Source: an uncultured Lachnospiraceae bacterium (GTDB lineage: Bacteria > Bacillota > Clostridia > Lachnospirales > Lachnospiraceae). From it: a stretch of 64,000 bases of DNA. How positions within the stretch are numbered: position 1 is the first letter of the stretch; the number at the start of each line of letters is the position of its first letter. Location: contig CAMNSD010000009.1 of assembly GCA_946554445.1 (NCBI GenBank), positions 78,293 to 142,292 of the forward strand. Reading direction: 5' to 3'. A program made the translations under genes and the position numbers. Positions 26,069 through 34,003 of this stretch are shown one piece after another. Under the pieces are notes generated by a model. The model searched no databases. It was not told the origin of the DNA and saw nothing but the letters and a program-made list of their open reading frames with translations.

Positions 26069-27955
26069 ATGAATATACACGAACTTGCAAAACTGGCAGG
26101 CGTCTCTGTCTCCACAGTCTCTAAAGTCATGAACGGTAAGGACAGCAGTATCAGCGCATCCACAAGGGAACGGGTACTGCGCATTGCAAAAGAATGCAAT
26201 TACCAGTCCTACGCTTCCGTGCTGGACCGGGACACAAGGACTCTGCAATTGGGTGTATTATTCCGCTCCTCCCAATCCATAAACATGACTTTACATGGCA
26301 TTCTGAAAGTTGCTCAGGATTCCGGCTACACTGTACTACTGCGGGAGAGCAGCCAAGATCCCGACATGGAATTTAAATGTATTTCCGCACTCTGCGCCCA
26401 CAGGATTGATGGCATCATCTGGGAACCGCTGAACGAGGATAGCTACCAGTACTGCCAGTATTTTGCTGACCACAATATCCCCTGTGTCATGTTTAATGCC
26501 TCACACCCTGACGCTTTCAATATTGACTATGAAAACTTAGGGTACTGTGCTACCCAGACATTGATCAGGCTCGGCCACAAGGACATCGCCTGCCTCACCA
26601 CCCCCGGCACGCGGACAGAAGCCTTTTCCATGGGATACCGCCGATGCCTGTTCCATAATCAGATTCCTTTAAATCAGGAACTGATCTTCCAGGAGATCAA
26701 TACTTCTTTTATCCAAAAGATTTCCACCCACGCAGTCAGCGGCATCGTCAACTCTCACTATGCCACTGCCATCAGCCTCTATGACGCAGTAAACGTGCTC
26801 CACTATGATCTGCCATATGATATTTCCCTGGTTTCCTTGAAAGACGATTCCAGAACAAAACAGGACTATCCTCCTATTTCCACTTTCACAATTCCACACT
26901 ATGAATACGGACAGTACCTGTGTGGCAAGCTGATCGCAGAAATAGAAAAACACGAAGAAACAACCGGCTTTCATACGCCGGCTGTCCTTGACAATGAATA
27001 TTCTATTGGTATTCCTTATAACAGCCGTTCCCAAAAAATTGTCGTGATCGGCAGTATCAATATTGATAATTACCTGAAGGTTGATACCCTTCCCCACACC
27101 GGAAAGACTGTTAATTCCTCCATCTCTTCCTCCTACGTGGGCGGCAAGGGCATCAACGAGGCGGTGGGCGTATCCAGACTGGGCCATCGTGTCTCTCTGA
27201 TCGGAAGAGTTGGTAATGATGCCGATTCCGATACCATCTTTAAGACACTGAAAACCTATCATATCGATTCTATCGGCGTCAAACGCTGTGCTGAATACAG
27301 AACCGGCCAGGCATACATCTTCGTACAAAACGATGGTAACTCCATGATCTCCATCATGTCAGGTGCCAATGAAGCCTTATCCGAGCAGGCTTTCTATGAA
27401 GACGAGCGCCTGTTTGACAATACCGCCTATTGCCTAGTTCAGACAGAAATCCCTATGCAGACAGTTACACAAGCCTGTAAACTGGCCAAATCCAAGGGGA
27501 TTCATACGATTTTAAAACCTGCCGCCTGTGGAAAACTCACCAGAGAACTTCTCCAAAACGTAGACATTATTGTACCAAACCGGGATGAGATTGATGAGAT
27601 TGCACCTTTGGGCCAAAGTCTGGAAGAGCAGGCTGATTATCTGCTGGAACAAGGAGTCCAGACTGTCATTATCACATTAGGCGCAGACGGATGTTATACC
27701 AAGACAAAAGATTTCTCCAGATTTTTTTCCGCCTATCCCTTTGATTCCGTGGATTCCACCGGTGCATGTGATGCCTTCATCAGCGCCCTATCTTCCTATC
27801 TGCTTTATGGATATGATCTGATAGCCGCAATCAAGATTGCCTCCTACGCCGCCGGTTTCAGTGTAACCCGACAGGGAATCGTTCCTGCCCTGATCGACAA
27901 AGATACGTTGGAGGCCTATATATCTCAGCGGGATCCAGAACTGTTAAAGATTTAA
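26069..27955 (+). CDS. LacI-type regulator fused to PfkB kinase domain
   Basis: 628 residues in one uninterrupted frame. Residues 1-60 are a LacI helix-turn-helix (MNIHELAKLAGVSVSTVSKV, hinge RVLRIAKECNY). Residues 60-320 are a periplasmic-binding-like sensor domain (LGVLFRSS, IDGIIWEPLNED, RLGHKDIACLT). Residues about 325-620 form a whole PfkB kinase: KIVVIGSINIDNYLKVD, YVGGKGINEAVGVSRLG, LIGRVGNDADS and DSVDSTGACDAFISAL. The anion-hole motif is GACD where GAGD is usual, but the catalytic Asp remains. The gene is divergent from the nucleoside operon whose first gene is a separate PfkB kinase, so the C-terminal part may act as a ribose or ribose-phosphate sensor, an enzyme, or both. Ribosome site GAAAGGGAA. 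Confidence 0.9.
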   Translation: MNIHELAKLAGVSVSTVSKVMNGKDSSISASTRERVLRIAKECNYQSYASVLDRDTRTLQLGVLFRSSQSINMTLHGILKVAQDSGYTVLLRESSQDPDMEFKCISALCAHRIDGIIWEPLNEDSYQYCQYFADHNIPCVMFNASHPDAFNIDYENLGYCATQTLIRLGHKDIACLTTPGTRTEAFSMGYRRCLFHNQIPLNQELIFQEINTSFIQKISTHAVSGIVNSHYATAISLYDAVNVLHYDLPYDISLVSLKDDSRTKQDYPPISTFTIPHYEYGQYLCGKLIAEIEKHEETTGFHTPAVLDNEYSIGIPYNSRSQKIVVIGSINIDNYLKVDTLPHTGKTVNSSISSSYVGGKGINEAVGVSRLGHRVSLIGRVGNDADSDTIFKTLKTYHIDSIGVKRCAEYRTGQAYIFVQNDGNSMISIMSGANEALSEQAFYEDERLFDNTAYCLVQTEIPMQTVTQACKLAKSKGIHTILKPAACGKLTRELLQNVDIIVPNRDEIDEIAPLGQSLEEQADYLLEQGVQTVIITLGADGCYTKTKDFSRFFSAYPFDSVDSTGACDAFISALSSYLLYGYDLIAAIKIASYAAGFSVTRQGIVPALIDKDTLEAYISQRDPELLKI

Positions 27956-27992
27956 AATGCAGGTGCATCTCAGCAATGCATTTTCCTTGACC

Positions 27993-28020
27993 AGCAGGCT
28001 GAACTAATCAGCCTGCTTTT
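27993..28020 (+). terminator. Terminator of the LacI-PfkB gene
   Basis: Perfect 10-bp stem AGCAGGCTGA / TCAGCCTGCT with a 5-base loop, followed by TTTTAA. It overlaps the last codons and stop of the convergent DUF2871 gene (stop at 28004-28006). Confidence 0.88.
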
Positions 28021-28415
28021 TAATCTTCAACAGTAAGAGAACGATGCAGACACCAGTCAGAATATGACCTATCCCTGCAATACCGGAAATGGAAGCATCC
28101 ATCCCTTTACTCAACTCGGTTTCCCATACCTGTGTCAGACCTCTCATGAGAAATCCAATGCCCGTAATGTTCAGCCCAATCTGATACACAATCAAAATCT
28201 TGCCAACACCATTATCTGAGAAGTGGAAAGACTTTTCCACCAGCATAAGGATGAGAAAAAAAGAACATTCCCAACATAAAATAGTGGGTATGCATGACCG
28301 ACAGGTTCGTCTGCCCCGTAAAATGATTAAACTTTGTAAACTCCCTGTAAAATACTCCAAATACCATGGCAATGACCGCATAAACCAATGCCAAATTTGC
28401 GTAACGTTTGACCAT
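28004..28415 (-). pseudogene. DUF2871-like membrane protein gene, frameshifted
   Basis: The protein is split over two frames. The first (from ATG 28415, GGAGGG upstream) reads MVKRYANLALVYAVIAMVFG through HTHYFMLGMFFF; the second frame continues LILMLVEKSFHF, IGLNITGIGFLMRGL to KIKKQAD. Joined, they give about 136 residues with the HTH-Y-F-MLG pattern and four hydrophobic segments of DUF2871 proteins. The break is at a run of seven T (minus strand, 28255-28262); six would restore the frame. This may be a real mutation, a slippage or phase-variable tract, or a sequencing error. It is the third gene of the TetR operon. Confidence 0.75.
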
Positions 28416-28456
28416 TATGATTCCCTCCTTCTATCATTCCTCTGTTACGTTATGAT

Positions 28457-29122
28457 CTATTTCTTCGACTGCCTGTAAAGCCGCCATCCCATCAGCACAA
28501 TCCATACATAAGCCATGGTCTTGGGAATCATGAGCATCCCAATAATCGGTAAAATCCCGCTAAACAGAACGACTGGCAGATAGAAACCAAACGACAGGCC
28601 AACCGCCAGGGGCATAAACCGAAAGACGGAATCTCCTGCCCTTTTTGTCTCCTGCGCAAAAATAACAATTATAATGACTCCCATTATCGCGAAGGGTATG
28701 TTGCGAAGCACGCCAAAGAATAACGGCTGGCGATATGTAAGCCATTGGTTCTGCGGAAGCAGACAAAGCGCAATGCGCAGTACGGATAGTGTCCACATCA
28801 CTGCCGTAAGGTTTTTTCTTTCCTTTATCTGATAACGCTCACGCCAGACATAATATAGTATCAGGTAAAAGATAGTCATAGTGATGGAAGTGATGAGTTT
28901 GCCGACTCCAAGCGCCGCCGCATTTGCTTCCAGCCCAGTAGTCCAGAGTGCGTAGGAACGCGGGATAAGATGAAAAGAATCCCCTGCCCCAAGCAGAGCG
29001 GCCATTAACCCGGCTTTTCTTACCAGAGGATCCTTTCCCTTAATTAACATCGTAAGACCTGCTGTCAATGCAAATCCAAGATACAACACATCAAAAACTG
29101 TTTCTGCAATTGCCTGTGGCAT
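28457..29122 (-). CDS. Uncharacterised polytopic membrane protein
   Basis: 221 residues with about seven hydrophobic segments (VLYLGFALTAGLTMLI, LITSITMTIFYLILYYVW, LRNIPFAIMGVIIIVIF, FMPLAVGLSFGFYLPVVLF and IGMLMIPKTMAYVWIVLM) separated by short charged loops; no signal peptide. I did not recognise the family. It is preceded on the same strand by a TetR regulator (19 bases) and followed by the frameshifted DUF2871 gene (41 bases), so all three are probably one autoregulated transcript. A role in export or membrane stress would fit a TetR operon but is not shown. Good ribosome site AGGAGG. Confidence 0.75.
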   Translation of the reverse strand: MPQAIAETVFDVLYLGFALTAGLTMLIKGKDPLVRKAGLMAALLGAGDSFHLIPRSYALWTTGLEANAAALGVGKLITSITMTIFYLILYYVWRERYQIKERKNLTAVMWTLSVLRIALCLLPQNQWLTYRQPLFFGVLRNIPFAIMGVIIIVIFAQETKRAGDSVFRFMPLAVGLSFGFYLPVVLFSGILPIIGMLMIPKTMAYVWIVLMGWRLYRQSKK

Positions 29123-29141
29123 AAATATTCCTCCTGTTCCC

Positions 29142-29690
29142 TTAATAGATAGTACGCCTGATCATGGTGATTAAAAAAGCAATATCCGGCGCTCTTGTCT
29201 TTAATGACATGGTCATGTTCATCATGATAAAACGTATCAGTTGCTCTCTGGTAAATGTTTCATCCCAGACATCCCTGCGGATATCTGCGTCCTGCTCCAT
29301 ACCCTGCATCAATGTCTCTTCCAGCACTGCCTGCATGGACGCCATCTGCACCTGTCCCGCCGCTTCCACATTGCCCAGACTACGCATCAGCCTGCCAGCA
29401 GATTGCTCTATCCGCACCTTTAGAAATTGAAATATTTCTTGTAACTGTTCACAAAAAGAGCCCGCCGTAACTTCAGCCCTCATCTCAAGCAGAGTCTGTT
29501 GCCAATATCTTTCCGTAAGCGCGAGAAGAATCGCGTCTTTATTAGAAAAATAGTTGTACACGGTTCCGCTTGCAATACCAGCTTTCCCGGCAATAGAACG
29601 GATATTTACAGCCTCAATGCCTTCCGTGTCCGCAATATTCTGGGCAGCCTTCAGTAATGTGTCCCGTAGAGTTTCGTCCTTCTTTCGCAC
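29142..29690 (-). CDS. TetR/AcrR family regulator
   Basis: 182 residues, GTG start at 29690 with AAAGGAGA upstream. The N-terminal 55 residues are a typical TetR DNA-binding domain (LLKAAQNIADTEGIEAVNIR, SIAGKAGIASGTVYNYFSNK, DAILLALTERYWQ). The rest is a helical ligand-binding domain of unknown specificity. It is first in an operon with a membrane protein and a DUF2871-like gene. A consensus promoter with a 20-bp palindrome over its start site lies just upstream, so it very probably represses its own operon and is released by a small effector. Confidence 0.92.
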   Translation of the reverse strand: MRKKDETLRDTLLKAAQNIADTEGIEAVNIRSIAGKAGIASGTVYNYFSNKDAILLALTERYWQQTLLEMRAEVTAGSFCEQLQEIFQFLKVRIEQSAGRLMRSLGNVEAAGQVQMASMQAVLEETLMQGMEQDADIRRDVWDETFTREQLIRFIMMNMTMSLKTRAPDIAFLITMIRRTIY

Positions 29691-29714
29691 TGGGAGTCTC
29701 CTTTCCTGTTTCGT

Positions 29715-29734
29715 TAAATGAACATGTTCATTTA
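29715..29734. promoter_or_regulatory. TetR operator, perfect 20-bp palindrome
   Basis: TAAATGAACATGTTCATTTA is fully symmetric. It begins directly after the -10 box and covers the predicted transcription start, 25 bases before the GTG of the TetR gene. Confidence 0.85.
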
Positions 29735-29735
29735 T

Positions 29736-29764
29736 ATTATATGTATGATCAGATGCGTTGTCAA
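29736..29764 (-). promoter_or_regulatory. Consensus promoter of the TetR operon
   Basis: Perfect TTGACA (29764-29759) and perfect TATAAT (29741-29736) on the minus strand with a 17-base spacer. The adjoining palindrome would block it when the repressor is bound. Confidence 0.88.
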
Positions 29765-29785
29765 TCTTATTAAAACATATTCATA

Positions 29786-29831
29786 ATAATCGGGTAGGCA
29801 GTAGATTTTTATCTACTGCCTACCCGATTAT
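29786..29831 (-). terminator. 21-bp perfect hairpin after the MotB-like gene
   Basis: Arms ATAATCGGGTAGGCAGTAGAT and its exact complement enclose a TTTT loop; the arm is given by its ends only here: it runs 29786-29806 and 29811-29831. It touches the stop codon of the MotB-like gene (29831-29833). The stretch beyond it on the minus strand is T/A-rich but not a pure T run, so it could also block 3' decay. Confidence 0.75.
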
Positions 29832-30754
29832 CACTCCTGCTCCAAAATCCCTGCCATCTTCTCTATCATTTCATCTTCCTTCAGGCGGAACTTAATCTCC
29901 ACTCTCCTGGAAGCTGGCATATCCACCTCTTCCGTATAATTGCCGAAAGCATCCTTCTGATACACCGGATTGCTCCACGATTTACCATTGACGGTAAGAA
30001 TCTTCTGCAGCTGCTCGATCTCCGTCTCACTGAGCCCGTTTCTTTTGTTCAGGCAGAAATCGGCCACCGCCTTGGCGCGCTCATAGGACAATTCCATATT
30101 GCTCTGATAACCGCCGTCCGTGTCCGTATGTCCCTCGATAATGATCTCAGCGATATAATCCCGGAACTGATCCTGCAGCAGCACATCCAGATACATAGGA
30201 ATAATGTTTTTTAAAGTTTCCCTGCTGTCCGCCGTCAGGGAAGAACTGTTATAACGGAAAAGCACATCGGAAGAAAAGGTAATGGAACCGGTCTGGGCAT
30301 CCACCTTCATGGTGGAATTGCTGAAAGCAGACTGCAGCGCCCCGATAATATCCGTGCGGATACCCACAATATCCTGTAATTCCTGCTTGGTCGTTGTCAG
30401 TTCCTGTCTGGCGTCTTCTATCTCCAGATAAGCGTTGTTCAATTCTTCCTGCGTCAGGGCCGCCTGATCATAAGCCTGCTGCAACTGTGCCAGCGAGGAA
30501 GCCAGCTCTTCATTCGACTTCTCCAATTCCGCCTTGGACAGTTCCAGATCCGCTATCGTGTCATCCAGCTCACTCTGTGCTGCATTCAGTTCCAGCCTGG
30601 TCTGATCCAAGTCTTCTGTTTTCTGCCTGTATATGGCCAAGGTAAGCGCTATCATCAGAATAAAAATCAACAGAAGCGCCGCCATCATGTCCGAATAGGA
30701 CTGCCAGTAACTATGTTCGGCAAAAGCCTCCCTGTTCCTTCGTCTATTTCTCAT
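29831..30754 (-). CDS. MotB/ZorB-like protein with OmpA-type domain
   Basis: 307 residues. Short basic N-terminus, then one membrane segment with the MotB-type ion-path pattern YSDMMAALLLIFILMIALTL; Asp22 would be the proton- or sodium-carrying residue. A coiled coil of about 100 residues follows (heptads such as ELEKSNEELASSLAQLQQAY). Residues about 180-300 form an OmpA/MotB peptidoglycan-binding domain (AEIIIEGHTDTDGGYQSNME, LSYERAKAVADFCL, PASRRVEIKF). Its start overlaps the upstream channel gene by 11 bases. Together they look like the ZorA/ZorB motor unit, but no zorC, zorD or zorE homologue is near, and no flagellar gene either, so its job is open. Confidence 0.87.
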   Translation of the reverse strand: MRNRRRNREAFAEHSYWQSYSDMMAALLLIFILMIALTLAIYRQKTEDLDQTRLELNAAQSELDDTIADLELSKAELEKSNEELASSLAQLQQAYDQAALTQEELNNAYLEIEDARQELTTTKQELQDIVGIRTDIIGALQSAFSNSTMKVDAQTGSITFSSDVLFRYNSSSLTADSRETLKNIIPMYLDVLLQDQFRDYIAEIIIEGHTDTDGGYQSNMELSYERAKAVADFCLNKRNGLSETEIEQLQKILTVNGKSWSNPVYQKDAFGNYTEEVDMPASRRVEIKFRLKEDEMIEKMAGILEQE

Positions 30755-31907
30755 ACAAATTCCTCATCTGCTCAAATGTGTATATCTGGCTGCTGATCTC
30801 ATCGCTCATATCACTACATGTATCCGCCAGCATTTTCTTCTGCTCCTCAATCTGTCTCGCAAATATCTCCTGCCTCTCCATGACCTTTGACAGAGCCTCC
30901 TGCACGTTACGGTTTACCTCCACCAGCGTTGTGACCGCTTCCACCATTTCCGCAGCATTGGCAGCACTGACTGCCTGTGATTCCCCTGCCGCCTTCAAGG
31001 CATTGCCAAGCTTCTTAAAGTCCGTATCCAAAGCAGACTGCATCTGCACGGTAAACTTATCCACGATACGCTCCACACCTGCAGTCTGTTCCATCGCATT
31101 GCCCTTCATCATCTCCAGCATCTGCTTTAAGGAATTGGACATTCCTGCCTGATAAACAAGCATCGTTGCAGTGTTTTCATCATCCTTCAAAGCAATCGGC
31201 TGCGCCGTATGACGAAATGTTGTCAAAAACTCATTGAGTGTATCATAAGCATCCGACATAATGCTTCGATAGGCAATATTAAACACCAAGGAGAAAAAGA
31301 TACCATATACCGAAGTGTGGAAAGCCACTTTCATACCGGAAAGCAGTGCGCCCACATTATCGGATATCGCAAAAATATCGTCCCCGCTGAATGCCCCCAA
31401 TCCCATGGACAGACCAAGAAATGTTCCCAGGATTCCCAAACCTGTAAGCATTCCGGAAACTCCAGAGTTAAAGAAATTCATGCCTATCTTATCTATCAGA
31501 TCCTCATTGATATACTCTCCCAGATCACCGGAAGAGCCGGCTCCCCGTCTGGTCTTTGCGCTTTTTACCCGCAGACGATACTTATCGAACGCACTCTGCA
31601 GTTCTTCCTCTTCAAAGACTTTTTCATTATCCTTATAATTTCCCCAGAGATTCTTTCCTCCGGCCTCTTTATATTCTTTCTGCAGACGGATCGTGGCATC
31701 TTCCAGATCATATGTGGCCCTGTTAAGCCTTCCAAAACTGATGGAAGATATGATAAAAAGGATCCCTATAATGATCAGAAATCCGATATTGATCGAAAGA
31801 TTTACAAGAGAGACCTCTTCCCCTGTAAATACACCGTTCAAATATAGTACAAAAGCAACCACAATAACATACAAAAAATACAGTGCATAATACAGTCTAC
31901 TCTTCAT
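30744..31907 (-). CDS. MotA/TolQ/ExbB-type channel, ZorA-like, with long tail
   Basis: About 387 residues from the ATG at 31907 (AGGATAGG upstream); the open frame extends to 31967. Four membrane segments: YYALYFLYVIVVAFVLYLNG, INIGFLIIIGILFIISSISF, and the channel pair SGMLTGLGILGTFLGLSMGL and VAFHTSVYGIFFSLVFNIAY, which carry the MotA/ExbB signature. A charged domain of about 90 residues separates the second and third segments. After the fourth comes a helical cytoplasmic tail of about 170 residues, a feature of ZorA rather than of flagellar MotA. It forms the stator ring around the MotB-like partner encoded downstream with an 11-base overlap. Confidence 0.85.
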   Translation of the reverse strand: MKSRLYYALYFLYVIVVAFVLYLNGVFTGEEVSLVNLSINIGFLIIIGILFIISSISFGRLNRATYDLEDATIRLQKEYKEAGGKNLWGNYKDNEKVFEEEELQSAFDKYRLRVKSAKTRRGAGSSGDLGEYINEDLIDKIGMNFFNSGVSGMLTGLGILGTFLGLSMGLGAFSGDDIFAISDNVGALLSGMKVAFHTSVYGIFFSLVFNIAYRSIMSDAYDTLNEFLTTFRHTAQPIALKDDENTATMLVYQAGMSNSLKQMLEMMKGNAMEQTAGVERIVDKFTVQMQSALDTDFKKLGNALKAAGESQAVSAANAAEMVEAVTTLVEVNRNVQEALSKVMERQEIFARQIEEQKKMLADTCSDMSDEISSQIYTFEQMRNLYEK

Positions 31908-32177
31908 CCGTACACCTATCCTTTTCTCTGTTGATACAGTTATTATGACAATTATCTTAAGAATCATTCTTACAGTTTATGCCTTAAACCTATCACATTT
32001 TAATTCGAATCTCAATAGTCTTGCCCGAAGTTCAACAGTATTAAGGATATCTTAAAGTTTTCTCAAGAAAAAAGCACTGTTTTACGGAATTGGTTTTTGA
32101 GTTATAGTCATTAAAATAATAGAAATATTTACACGCAGTACCATCCTATATCAGCATCAGATTGGAAGATCCCTGTG

Positions 32178-33071
32178 TTAATGCTCATAGCGAAAAGTAT
32201 TGCAAGAAATGCCATCATCGTCTAATACAGTCTCCATTCTATATGCCTCCAAAATACTGCCATCCACGGCATCGACCGTACAATGATAACTCGTCCAGTC
32301 ATCTGAATCATTGCCAAAATCAAACTGCATATAATACCCGATTGCTCCCCGGTCTTTTTCCTTTATCTCACTCCAATCCGCTATACATAAGTCTGTCTTC
32401 CATCCATAACGTTCTTCCCATAAGCGTAATTCCATCCCCTTTCCTTTTACACCTAAATCAGTCTCCAGTGCCTTCTTCCCAATCTCTATCGCTTCCTCTT
32501 CACTGATGCCGTCTGCTGCCCGCACCTTCGCCTCAAGTTCCGCTCTCTTGGCACGGTCTTCCGCCTCGTATTCCGCCTCTGTCTTCCGGTTCGCATTGAT
32601 GGCTATCCGGAAATTGCAGTCAATAATCTCCAACAATTCCTCATCCGTCAGCTCCCTGTCCGGCAGGTAATATTCTCCGGTGGATAAAATATAACAGAGT
32701 GTTCCTTCCGTCACCGTTGCCGCACTTTCCACCTCTTGAATCATCTCTTCCGGCCTTGCAGTCTCATTCTGATACTCCTCCTGCAATTGGGCCATGCGCT
32801 CCTTTTCCTTGTCAGAATACTCCCTCATGATGCTGCCCGTTTCCTGCTCCTGTGTCTCCTGTGGCTGCCCTATATCCGTGTTGTTCTGTGCCTGGGAAGT
32901 TTCCTGCTCTCCTTCTAAAACTACATATTGTCCTTTGGGAATTACATTCGATTCCTCCCTATCTGTCTGTGAAACATCCCCCTCTGTCTTGCCGCATCCA
33001 CTCAACAGTAAAACGTTTGCAAGCATTATCACCGCAACTATTACCTTCACAAATCTTTTAGGCTTTTTCAT
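32178..33071 (-). CDS. Lipoprotein related to the neighbouring anti-sigma sensor domain
   Basis: 297 residues. Lipoprotein signal peptide ending in lipobox LLSGC (Cys about 26), then a Gln/Glu/Thr-rich linker to about 75. The rest is homologous to the outside part of the protein encoded just upstream: both contain EGTLCYI-S-TG near the middle, a MTDEE/LTDEELLEIID segment, a GI-EDEA-EI helix and end in a TVDAVDGSILEAY-type PepSY-like beta hairpin. The pair therefore arose by duplication, with this copy converted to a lipoprotein. It is probably the third gene of the sigma operon and may tune or compete for the signal. Ribosome site AAGGAG. Confidence 0.8.
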   Translation of the reverse strand: MKKPKRFVKVIVAVIMLANVLLLSGCGKTEGDVSQTDREESNVIPKGQYVVLEGEQETSQAQNNTDIGQPQETQEQETGSIMREYSDKEKERMAQLQEEYQNETARPEEMIQEVESAATVTEGTLCYILSTGEYYLPDRELTDEELLEIIDCNFRIAINANRKTEAEYEAEDRAKRAELEAKVRAADGISEEEAIEIGKKALETDLGVKGKGMELRLWEERYGWKTDLCIADWSEIKEKDRGAIGYYMQFDFGNDSDDWTSYHCTVDAVDGSILEAYRMETVLDDDGISCNTFRYEH

Positions 33072-33118
33072 CTTCTTGTCTCCTTATCCTGTGTTTTATC
33101 GAATCAAGAAAGTTTCCA

Positions 33119-34000
33119 TCAATACGTATACAAAATACTGCCATCTACGGCATCGATGATATATCCATACGTAGAATGGTCATCCGGATTGCCAAAGCCT
33201 ACGTCATAAGCCACACCTGCCTTGCTTTCAATCTCTTCATATCCTTCTTCTGAGGTATCACATAAGGTGGCACCATTGCCGGAATGGTCCGTCATCAATT
33301 CCAGTCCATCCGCTTTTGCACCAAGGTCTGCCTTAAGCTGTTTCCTTGCGATCTCCACCGCCTCGTCCTCGTTTATTCCGTCTGCATCCTGAATCCTCTT
33401 CTGAAGCCCCGCTATCTTTGCCCGGTATGCCGCTTTCTCTTCCTCCGTCACCACACCGCTGTGCGTGACGGCATAACTCATCTTATGTTGAAAATCAATG
33501 ATCTCCAAAATCTCTTCGTCTGTCATCTCCTGCGCCGGCAGTTGGAATATGCCCGTAGACCTGATATAGCAGAGCGTCCCTTCCGGTGCCGCCTCCACAC
33601 TGTCCGCCTGCGCAATGACCTTTTCAGGGAATGTCCCATTCTCATATGCCTTCCAGAGCGCTTTATCGCGTTCCTTTTCACTGGCGGAATACTCCCTCGA
33701 AAAACCATCCGCCTGCACATCATATTGGGACTGGATCATATCATTCAAATCCCTTAATTCCTCCTTGGGTACAGCCTCCATTCTTTCCTCTACAATACTG
33801 ATCACCAATGCCCGCACCGGAAAGCTGACGATACCGGCCATCACCACAAATGCAGCTGCCGCCGTGACCATTTTCCGAAGATTCCCTGTCTTTATCTTCC
33901 CGTTTTCTGTTTTATATCGAACATTCCATATGATTTCTTCCTGCATTTTGGGTGAAATGTGTATCTGATCCATCGTTACCTTTACCTTAGACTCATCCAT
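33119..34000 (-). CDS. Probable anti-sigma factor with PepSY-like outer domain
   Basis: 293 residues, start 3 bases after the sigma-factor stop, with GGAAGGAGG upstream. An N-terminal cytoplasmic part of about 44 residues (MDESKVKVTMDQIHISPKMQ) precedes one membrane segment (MVTAAAAFVVMAGIVSFPV) and an extracellular domain of about 220 residues ending in IDAVDGSILYTY. This topology and position are those of ECF anti-sigma factors. No zinc-binding H-x3-C-x2-C motif is present in the short cytoplasmic part, so binding to the sigma factor would use another contact. The outer domain resembles the next gene's lipoprotein and likely senses an envelope signal. Confidence 0.8.
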   Translation of the reverse strand: MDESKVKVTMDQIHISPKMQEEIIWNVRYKTENGKIKTGNLRKMVTAAAAFVVMAGIVSFPVRALVISIVEERMEAVPKEELRDLNDMIQSQYDVQADGFSREYSASEKERDKALWKAYENGTFPEKVIAQADSVEAAPEGTLCYIRSTGIFQLPAQEMTDEEILEIIDFQHKMSYAVTHSGVVTEEEKAAYRAKIAGLQKRIQDADGINEDEAVEIARKQLKADLGAKADGLELMTDHSGNGATLCDTSEEGYEEIESKAGVAYDVGFGNPDDHSTYGYIIDAVDGSILYTY

Positions 34001-34003
34001 CTG

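Noticed and set aside
29831..31907. Flagellar stator genes motA/motB
   Set aside because: No flagellar genes are near, and the long helical tail and separate charged domain of the channel protein do not match flagellar MotA.
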